Assembly: GCF_003319095.1 (NCBI RefSeq) | Contig: NZ_QOHI01000003.1 | Span: 412,852 to 476,851, forward strand | Source of the DNA: Blastococcus sp. TBT05-19 | Lineage (GTDB): Bacteria > Actinomycetota > Actinomycetes > Mycobacteriales > Geodermatophilaceae | Reading direction: 5' to 3' | DNA length: 64,000 nt | In this document: piece after piece, positions 58,365-64,000 of the stretch | How positions within the stretch are numbered: the first letter of the stretch is position 1 | Layout: every line of letters starts with the position of its first letter | Notes under the pieces: generated by a model | Told to the model about the DNA's origin: nothing | What the model saw: the letters and a program-made list of their open reading frames with translations, nothing else | The model's database searches: none | Program-made: the position numbers and the translations under genes

Positions 58365-59752
58365 GACCCGACCGTAGGCGTGAGCCCGGCCAGGTGCCCC
58401 AGCACGTCCTGCCGCGTGACGACGCCCGCGGGCTTGCCGTCGACGTGCACCAGCAGCGCGTCGGCGTGGCCCAGCTCGTGCACGGCGTCGGTCACCGGTT
58501 CGCCCGACCCGATGATCGGCAGCGGGGGCGACATGTGCTTCTCCACCCGGTCCGCGAGCGTCGCCCGGCCGGCGAAGACGGCGTCCAGCAGCGTCTTCTC
58601 GTCGACCGACCCGACGACCTCGCCGGCGGTGACCGGCGGCTCCGCGCGGACGACCGGGAGCTGGCTGACGCCGTACTCGCGGAGGATGTCGATGGCGTCG
58701 CGGACCGTCTCGTTCGGGTGGGTGTGCACCAGCGGCGGGGTCTCGCCGGACTTGTTGAGCAGGTCGCCGACGGTGGTGCCCGACGTCGCCTCGAGGAAGC
58801 CGTAGTCGGCCATCCACGTGTCGTTGAAGATCTTGTTCAGGTAGCCGCGGCCGCCGTCGGGCAGCAGCACCACCAGGACGTCGTCCTTGGTGAGGCGCTC
58901 GGCCACCCGGAGCGCGGCGGCCACCGCCATGCCGCAGGAGCCGCCGACCAGCAGGCCCTCCTCGCGGGCCAGCCGCCGGGTCATGGCGAACGAGTCGCCG
59001 TCGGAGACCGCCACGATCTCATCGGCGACGTCGGAGTCGTAGGTGGAGGGCCAGAAGTCCTCGCCGACGCCCTCGACGAGGTAGGGGCGGCCGGTGCCGC
59101 CGGAGTAGACCGAGCCCTCGGGGTCGGCGCCGAACACCTGCACGCGGCCGCCGGACTGCTCCTTGAGGTAGCGCCCGACGCCGCTGATCGTGCCCCCGGT
59201 GCCGGCTCCGGTCACGAAGTGGGTGATCCGGCCCTCGGTCTGCGCCCAGATCTCCGGGCCGGTGGTCTCGTAGTGCGAGCGCGGGTTGTTCGGGTTGGAG
59301 TACTGGTCGGGCTTCCAGCCGCCCGGGGTCTCGCGGGCCAGCCGGTCGGACACCGAGTAGTAGGAGCGGGGGTCGGACGGGTCGACGGCCGTGGGGCAGA
59401 CGACGACCTCGGCGCCGTAGGCCTTGAGCACGTTGATCTTCTCCTGGCCGACCTTGTCGGGGCAGATGAAGATGCACCTGTAGCCGCGCTGCTGGGCGAC
59501 CAGGGCCAGCCCGATGCCGGTGTTGCCGCTGGTCGGCTCGATGATCGTGCCGCCGGGCTTCAGCAGTCCGGCCTCCTCGGCCGCGTCCACCATGCGCACG
59601 GCGATCCGGTCCTTCACCGACCCGCCCGGGTTGAGGTACTCGACCTTCGCCAGCACCAGGGGGGCGTCGGGGCCCAGGTCGCGGGTCACCGAGGTCAGCC
59701 GCACCAGCGGGGTGTTGCCGACCAGCTCGATGACGTTCTCGACGTACTGCAC
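58361..59752 (-). CDS. cbs: Cystathionine beta-synthase with CBS pair
   Basis: The 463-aa protein has the PLP-binding [25 protein letters not shown] and [10 protein letters not shown] motifs, then a C-terminal CBS-domain pair from about residue 335 ([67 protein letters not shown]). It condenses serine and homocysteine to cystathionine; CBS domains bind adenosyl ligands. GTG 59752 has GGAGGAGG. First gene of the cbs-metB operon. Confidence 0.93.
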   Translation of the reverse strand: MQYVENVIELVGNTPLVRLTSVTRDLGPDAPLVLAKVEYLNPGGSVKDRIAVRMVDAAEEAGLLKPGGTIIEPTSGNTGIGLALVAQQRGYRCIFICPDKVGQEKINVLKAYGAEVVVCPTAVDPSDPRSYYSVSDRLARETPGGWKPDQYSNPNNPRSHYETTGPEIWAQTEGRITHFVTGAGTGGTISGVGRYLKEQSGGRVQVFGADPEGSVYSGGTGRPYLVEGVGEDFWPSTYDSDVADEIVAVSDGDSFAMTRRLAREEGLLVGGSCGMAVAAALRVAERLTKDDVLVVLLPDGGRGYLNKIFNDTWMADYGFLEATSGTTVGDLLNKSGETPPLVHTHPNETVRDAIDILREYGVSQLPVVRAEPPVTAGEVVGSVDEKTLLDAVFAGRATLADRVEKHMSPPLPIIGSGEPVTDAVHELGHADALLVHVDGKPAGVVTRQDVLGHLAGLTPTVGS

Positions 59753-59848
59753 CAGTCCTCCTCCGGCGGCCGGCGTCCGCCGGGCCGTTCCCGACCATCC
59801 CACCACCCGCGGTGGCCGGGGCGGCGACCGGCGGACGAGGATGCCCGC

Positions 59849-60847
59849 ATGACCTCTCCCGTCGGCACGCGGGCCCTCGGCGGCCTGACCGTCTCCACCC
59901 TCGGCCTGGGCTGCATGGGCATGAGCCAGATGTACGGGGCCGCCGACCGGGCGGAGTCGATCGCGACCCTGCACCGCGCGCTCGACCTGGGCGTCACCTT
60001 CCTGGACACCTCCGACGTCTACGGCTCCGGCCACAACGAGGAGCTCGTCGGCGAGGCGATCGCCGGCCGCCGCGACGAGGTGCAGCTGGCGACCAAGTTC
60101 TCGCTGTCGCGCACCTCCGACGGGGGCATGCGGATCGACGGCCGCCCCGAGAACGTGCGGGCGTGCGCCGAGGCGAGCCTGCGCCGGCTGGGGGTCGACG
60201 TCATCGACCTCTACTACCAGCACCGGGTCGACCCGCAGGTCCCGATCGAGGACACGGTCGGCGCGATGGGCGAGCTCGTCGCGCAGGGCAAGGTGCGCCA
60301 CCTCGGGCTCTCGGAGGCGTCCGCCGCCTCGGTCCGCCGTGCGGTCGCCGTGCACCCGATCGCGGCCCTGCAGAGCGAGTGGTCGCTGTGGACCCGGGAC
60401 CTGGAGGGAGAGGTGCTGGCCGTCGCCCGCGAGCACGGGATCGGGATCGTGCCGTTCAGCCCGCTGGGCCGCGGCTTCCTCACCGGCGCGATCACCAGCC
60501 CCGAGGACTTCGGCGAGGACGACTGGCGCCGCGGCCACCCGCGGTTCACCGGCGAGGCGTTCGCGACCAACCTGCGGCTGGTCGAGGCGGTCCGGGAGAT
60601 GGCCGCGGAGAAGGGCGTGGCGCCGGGGCAGCTGGCGCTGGCCTGGGTCCTCGCGCAGGGCGACGACGTCGTCCCGATCCCGGGCACCAAGCGGCGCAGC
60701 TACCTGGAGGAGAACGTCGCCTCGGCGGCCGTCGAGCTCACCGCCGACGACCTGGCCCGGCTCGACGCCATCGCCCCGCCCGGCGTCGCGGCCGGCAGCC
60801 GCTACGTCGACTCCGGCTACGCCTACGGCGACAGCCCCGAGCGGTGA
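59849..60847 (+). CDS. Aldo/keto reductase
   Basis: The 332-aa NADPH-binding barrel has the AKR tetrad: D-x-S-D-x-Y ([14 protein letters not shown]), K in ATKFS and H in YYQHRVD, with a C-terminal [15 protein letters not shown] motif. It is divergent from cbs and overlaps the sugar kinase gene (GTGA). Substrate unknown; a sugar aldehyde would fit the neighbour. Confidence 0.92.
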   Translation: MTSPVGTRALGGLTVSTLGLGCMGMSQMYGAADRAESIATLHRALDLGVTFLDTSDVYGSGHNEELVGEAIAGRRDEVQLATKFSLSRTSDGGMRIDGRPENVRACAEASLRRLGVDVIDLYYQHRVDPQVPIEDTVGAMGELVAQGKVRHLGLSEASAASVRRAVAVHPIAALQSEWSLWTRDLEGEVLAVAREHGIGIVPFSPLGRGFLTGAITSPEDFGEDDWRRGHPRFTGEAFATNLRLVEAVREMAAEKGVAPGQLALAWVLAQGDDVVPIPGTKRRSYLEENVASAAVELTADDLARLDAIAPPGVAAGSRYVDSGYAYGDSPER

Positions 60848-62163
60848 GCTCGCCGGTCCTGCTGGGGGCCGACCTCGGCACCAGCGGGTGCAAGCTGGTG
60901 GCGCTGGACGAGTCCGGCGCGGTGGTCGCCGAGGCCGAGGCCGGCTACGACCACGACCGGCCGGCCCCCGACCGGGCCGAGATCGACGTCGCCGTGTGGC
61001 GCGCCGCCTTCGACTCGGCGCTGGCCCGGCTGGGCGACGTCCGGGTGCGGGCCCTGGGGCTGTCGGGGCAGATGCACGGCGCCGTCCTGGTCGACGACGG
61101 CGGCCGGGCGCTGCACCCCGCACTGCTGTGGCCCGACTCCCGGGCCACCGCGGAGCTGGCCGGCTGGAGATCGCTCCCCGCCGCCGACCGGGCGGCCCTG
61201 GCCAACCCCCTGGTGCCCGGGATGACCGGGCCGATGCTGGCCTGGCTCGCCGCGCACGAAGCGGCGGTGGTGGAGCGCGCCGCCGCGGTCCTGCTGCCCA
61301 AGGACGCCTTCCGGACGGCGCTCGTGCCCGGCAGCCCGCTGGTCACCGACCGCAGCGACGCCTCGGCCACCCTGCTGTGGGACGTCGTCGCCGACGGCTG
61401 GTCCGCCGCCGCACCGGTCCCGGCCGCCCTTCTGCCGAGCGTGCGGCCCTCGGAGGAGGTGGCCGGGACGGCGCCGCTGCCGGTCGGGGAGGTGCCCGTC
61501 GTCGTCGGCGGTGCGGACACGGCGCTGGCGCTGCTGGCCGCGGGCACCCGGACCGGCCTGCAGGTGAACCTGGGCACCGGGGCGCAGGTGCTGCGGCCCG
61601 GCTGGACGCCCGCGCCGGCCGACGACCCGCTGGTGCACGGCTACGCCGGCGTCGACGGCGGCTGGTACGCGATGGCGGCGCTGCGCAACGGCGGCTCGGC
61701 CTGGGCGTGGGTGTGCGGTGTGCTGGGGCTGTCGTGGCCGGAGCTGTTCGCCGCCGCCGCATCGGTCCCCGACGCCGGGGGAGCGGTGTTCCGGCCGTTC
61801 CTCACCGGTGAGCGCGGCGGGGTCGCGGGGCCCGACGACCGCGGGAGCTGGAGCGGCCTGGGGGCGGGGACCACGCGGGCGCACCTGGCGCGGGCCGCCG
61901 TCGAGGGCGTCGTCCGCGCGGTCGCCGCCGCGGCCGCCCTGCTCGACGTCCCCGACGACGGGGCGCCGGTGGTGCTCACCGGGGGAGGGGCGCGGTCGGC
62001 GCTGGTGCAGCAGCTGCTCGCCGACGCGCTGCGCCGCCCGGTCCGGCACCTGGCCCTGCGCAGCGCCTCGGCGATCGGCGCGGCGCTGCTCGCCGCCCGC
62101 GCCGCGGGTGTCGACGTCGTCCCCGACCGTGCACCGGGGCAGCTGGTCGAGCCCGGCCGCTGA
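60844..62163 (+). CDS. xylB: FGGY-family sugar kinase, xylulokinase-like
   Basis: The 439-aa protein has the FGGY ATPase start [35 protein letters not shown] and [15 protein letters not shown]. These are xylulokinase-type features (GQMHG, LLPKD), slightly shorter than the usual 480 aa. It phosphorylates a sugar, presumably D-xylulose. Coupled to the aldo/keto reductase by GTGA. Confidence 0.88.
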   Translation: MSSPVLLGADLGTSGCKLVALDESGAVVAEAEAGYDHDRPAPDRAEIDVAVWRAAFDSALARLGDVRVRALGLSGQMHGAVLVDDGGRALHPALLWPDSRATAELAGWRSLPAADRAALANPLVPGMTGPMLAWLAAHEAAVVERAAAVLLPKDAFRTALVPGSPLVTDRSDASATLLWDVVADGWSAAAPVPAALLPSVRPSEEVAGTAPLPVGEVPVVVGGADTALALLAAGTRTGLQVNLGTGAQVLRPGWTPAPADDPLVHGYAGVDGGWYAMAALRNGGSAWAWVCGVLGLSWPELFAAAASVPDAGGAVFRPFLTGERGGVAGPDDRGSWSGLGAGTTRAHLARAAVEGVVRAVAAAAALLDVPDDGAPVVLTGGGARSALVQQLLADALRRPVRHLALRSASAIGAALLAARAAGVDVVPDRAPGQLVEPGR

Positions 62164-62252
62164 CCGGCATGGAACCGGACCTCTCCGGGCACCGTTGATC
62201 ATGTGCGCGGGACCGACCACGGTCCCGGCGAGCAGGAGGAGGCGGACCCACC

Positions 62253-62438
62253 ATGGCGTCGCTGTTCAACAAGGTCGTCCAGCTGGCGAACAGCCCCAAG
62301 GCGAAGCAGGCCATCCAGCAGGCCACGGTCAAGGCGCAGGACCTGGCCAAGGACCCGAAGACGCGGGCGAAGATCGACGACGTCCGCCGTCGGATCCAGG
62401 GTGGCGGCCGCGGTCCGGGAGCCGGACCCACCCCCTGA
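62253..62438 (+). CDS. Small basic helical protein (61 aa)
   Basis: ATG with AGGAGGAGG upstream; 61 residues beginning MASLFNKVVQLANSPKAK, mostly a Lys/Ala/Gln amphipathic helix (QQATVKAQDLAKDPKTRAK) and a Gly/Pro tail. No domain recognised; actinomycetes often have such proteins. Confidence 0.75.
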   Translation: MASLFNKVVQLANSPKAKQAIQQATVKAQDLAKDPKTRAKIDDVRRRIQGGGRGPGAGPTP

Positions 62439-62462
62439 CCGGCCGGGCCGGCCCCCCCGCCG

Positions 62463-63275
62463 TCAGGCGGAGGTGGGCCGGCCCTTCGGCCGGAGCAGGT
62501 TCAGAGCGGCGTCGTGCAGCCGGCCGTTGCTGGCCAGGGCGCTGCCGCCGGCGGGACCGGGGACACCGGTGACGTCGGTGAACCGGCCGCCGGCCTCGCG
62601 CACGATGACGTCGAGGGCGGCGAGGTCCCACAGCGACACCTCGGGCTCGCAGGCGAGGTCCACCGCGCCCTCGGCCAGCAGGACGTAGCTCCAGAAGTCG
62701 CCGTAGGCGCGGGTGCGCCACACCGAGCGGGTCAGGTCCAGGAAGCCGCCGAGCAGGTCGCGCTCCTCCCACCCCGAGAGGCTCGAGTAGCTCAGGCTGG
62801 CGTCGCCCAGCTCGCCGACCTCCGACACGCGGCAGCGGGTGGCCGACTCCAGCCGGCGGCCGGTCCACGCGCCGACGTCCTTGGCCGCCCACCACCGCTT
62901 GTTGAGGGCGGGGGCCGAGACCAGACCGACGACCGGCTCGTCGCCGTCGACGAGGGCGATCAGGGTGGCCCACACGGGGACGCCGCGGACGAAGTTCTTG
63001 GTGCCGTCGATCGGGTCGAGGATCCAGCGCCGGGAGCCGTGGCCGGTGGTGCCGAACTCCTCGCCCATGACGGCGTCACGGGTGCGGGCCCGGCTCAACG
63101 TGATCCGCAGCTGCTCCTCGACGGCCCGGTCGGCATCGGTGACCGGCGTCAGGTCGGGCTTGGTGTCGACCGTCAGGTCCTGGGCCTTGAAGCGGTCCAT
63201 GCTGATCGAGTCGGCCTGGTCGGCCAGCACGTGTGCCAGCCGCATGTCCTCTGAAAAGCCCCGCCCCGACGTCAT
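62463..63275 (-). CDS. hisN: Histidinol-phosphatase, inositol-monophosphatase type
   Basis: The 270-aa protein has the metal-binding motifs GEEFG, ILDPIDGTKNFVRG and WDLAALDVIVREAGG of the IMPase fold. The exact ILDPIDGTKNF and FWSYVLLAEG pattern is that of actinobacterial histidinol-phosphatase HisN. ATG 63275 lies eight bases after a TAGGTT box. No other his gene is in the window. Confidence 0.9.
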   Translation of the reverse strand: MTSGRGFSEDMRLAHVLADQADSISMDRFKAQDLTVDTKPDLTPVTDADRAVEEQLRITLSRARTRDAVMGEEFGTTGHGSRRWILDPIDGTKNFVRGVPVWATLIALVDGDEPVVGLVSAPALNKRWWAAKDVGAWTGRRLESATRCRVSEVGELGDASLSYSSLSGWEERDLLGGFLDLTRSVWRTRAYGDFWSYVLLAEGAVDLACEPEVSLWDLAALDVIVREAGGRFTDVTGVPGPAGGSALASNGRLHDAALNLLRPKGRPTSA

Positions 63276-63283
63276 GGGCACCC

Positions 63284-63335
63284 AACCTAGCGGTGCGCGG
63301 CCCCGACCCGCGGGAAGCGGGCACGGCGATACCGT
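63284..63335. promoter_or_regulatory. Divergent -10 boxes, hisN and DUF2087 gene
   Basis: Minus-strand TAGGTT (63284-63289) is eight bases from ATG 63275; plus-strand TACCGT (63330-63335) is six bases from GTG 63342. Both suit leaderless starts. Confidence 0.4.
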
Positions 63336-63341
63336 CGCGGG

Positions 63342-63877
63342 GTGGACGCAGCGACGATCGCGGGGCTGCTCGCCGACCCCGTGCGGCTCAAGGTCGTGGC
63401 CGCGCTGGCGCTGGGCGCGGGCACCATCGAGGAGGCGGCCGCGGCCTCCGGGCTCGGCCTCAAGGACGTCGCGCTGGCGGCCGCCGGCTGGCCCGCGCGG
63501 GGCTGGTGGACCGCGACGGGCACGGGCTGACGCTGCACACCGAGCACTTCGGCGCCGCCGCCCGCGCCGCCGCAGAGGCGGCGCCGCCACCGGAGCCGCT
63601 CTCGGACGACCCGGCCCAGGACGCCGTCCTGTCCGCGTTCGTGCGCGACGGCCGGCTGACCTCCATCCCCGCCCAGCACAGCAAGCGGCTGGTGGTCCTG
63701 GACCACCTGGTCCGCGTCTTCGAGCCCGGCGTGCGGTACCCGGAGCGGGAGGTCAACGCGCTGCTCGCCGTCTGGCACCCCGACGTCGCGGCGCTGCGCC
63801 GGTACCTCGTCGACGAGCAGTTCCTGACCCGCGAGGCCGGCATCTACTGGCGCTCCGGCGGCTACGTCGACATCTAG
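63342..63877 (+). pseudogene. ArsR-like HTH plus DUF2087 gene, frameshifted
   Basis: Two frames make one protein. From GTG 63342 the first frame codes an ArsR-like head (about residues 1-45, ADPVRLKVVAALALGAGTIEE then AAAASGLGLKDVALAA) and runs to a stop at 63530. The rest, RRLARAGLVDRDGHGLTL up to a DUF2087 domain (YPEREVNALLAVWHPDVAALRRYLVDE), continues in the frame that ends at 63877. One missing base around 63478-63486 (a GC-rich GGCCGCC) explains it. It may be an assembly error, a real mutation or, less likely, programmed frameshifting. Confidence 0.8.
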
Positions 63878-64000
63878 GGCGTGTCTCCTAAGTTGAGCGT
63901 GGTGGGGCTGATTTGCTGCGGATATGTCTCGCGATCGAGTGCTGACCGACGCTCAGTGGGAGCGGATTGAGGCGTTGATGCCGTCCTCGGACGGCGTGAG
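63878..64000 (+). mobile_element. Left end of an IS5-like insertion sequence
   Basis: From 63878 the sequence begins GGGCGTGTCTCCTAAGTTGA, a typical left terminal repeat of IS5-like elements, and has lower G+C. A transposase starts at 63924. It follows the TAG at 63875-63877 in the context ATCTAG, so the IS5-type target (CTAG or TA) lies in the stop codon of the DUF2087 gene. The right end is outside the window. Confidence 0.8.
63924..64000 (+). CDS. IS5/IS4-type transposase, N-terminal part
   Basis: ATG 63924 opens MSRDRVLTDAQWERIEALMP, the usual head of DUF4096-type IS5 family transposases (LTDAQWERI). Truncated by the window edge after 25 codons. Confidence 0.85.
   Translation, partial: MSRDRVLTDAQWERIEALMPSSDGV

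Noticed and set aside
59753..59848. SAM or other riboswitch before cbs-metB
   Set aside because: The gap to the divergent reductase gene is only 96 bases and shows no riboswitch-like conserved core.
1..64000. CRISPR arrays, rRNA genes, prophage, known toxin-antitoxin or restriction systems
   Set aside because: No regularly spaced repeats, rRNA, phage structural genes or restriction genes were seen on either strand.

Overview
The window is chromosomal DNA of a high-GC actinomycete, visibly above 70% G+C. Starts are mostly ATG or GTG, stop/start overlaps (ATGA, GTGA) are very common, and many genes have a TANNNT box 5-8 bases before the start codon, as expected for leaderless mRNAs. Mycoredoxin, WhiB7, FasR-type regulator, AdnAB, SigE-family sigma factor and several Actinobacteria-only DUFs point to Actinomycetota. 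Gene order from the DEAD-box helicase to the UPF0182 protein follows, from memory, the Mycobacterium tuberculosis order Rv3212 to Rv3193c with insertions. The overall look suggests Geodermatophilaceae or a near relative; that family assignment is inference.

Layout. 0.2-9 kb: CpaB-like and CpaE-like pair, wax-ester-synthase-like acyltransferase, DUF6912, MaoC hydratase, Nudix, DUF6758, PH-domain protein, PHP phosphoesterase, RecB-like nuclease. 8.8-13.4 kb: divergent LysE exporter and LysG regulator, DUF2236 oxygenase-like protein, alpha/beta hydrolase, PQQ-like propeller. 13.4-21.5 kb: DEAD-box helicase, ferritin-like protein, DUF3107, FasR-type TetR, hydrolase, DUF3152 (with a metzincin zinc signature), MoeZ, mycothiol-dependent-type protein, alkyltransferase-like protein. 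21.5-23.4 kb: SigE-family sigma factor with a membrane partner and two tiny ORFs. 23.5-30 kb: AdnA-AdnB double-strand-break helicase-nuclease. 30-39.8 kb: peptidases (M20, M16 pair), NudC, hydrolase, methyltransferase, and a coupled mycoredoxin / ANTAR / uridine-kinase-like operon. 40-45.7 kb: UvrD2, the WhiB7 antibiotic-response locus with an AT-rich promoter, leader ORF and intrinsic attenuator, then ABC1 kinase and a ThiF-like protein. 45.8-52.8 kb: DUF5679, M48 peptidase, DUF2342, Lon-like PDZ protease, UPF0182. 52.9-53.8 kb: two initiator tRNA genes. 54-63.9 kb: P450 and ferredoxin, map, cbs-metB transsulfuration pair, aldo/keto reductase with sugar kinase, histidinol-phosphatase-like gene, a frameshifted DUF2087 gene, and the left end of an IS5-like element running off the window.

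How it fits together. The central part is stress and genome maintenance: break resection (AdnAB), UvrD2, thiol redox (mycoredoxin, MoeZ, cbs/metB), lipid regulation (FasR) and drug response (WhiB7). The most interesting structures beyond the genes are the WhiB7 leader, a roughly 75-base dispersed element lying 1-5 bases after three unrelated stop codons in the same orientation, the probable metzincin in DUF3152, and several families with lost catalytic or metal-binding residues.
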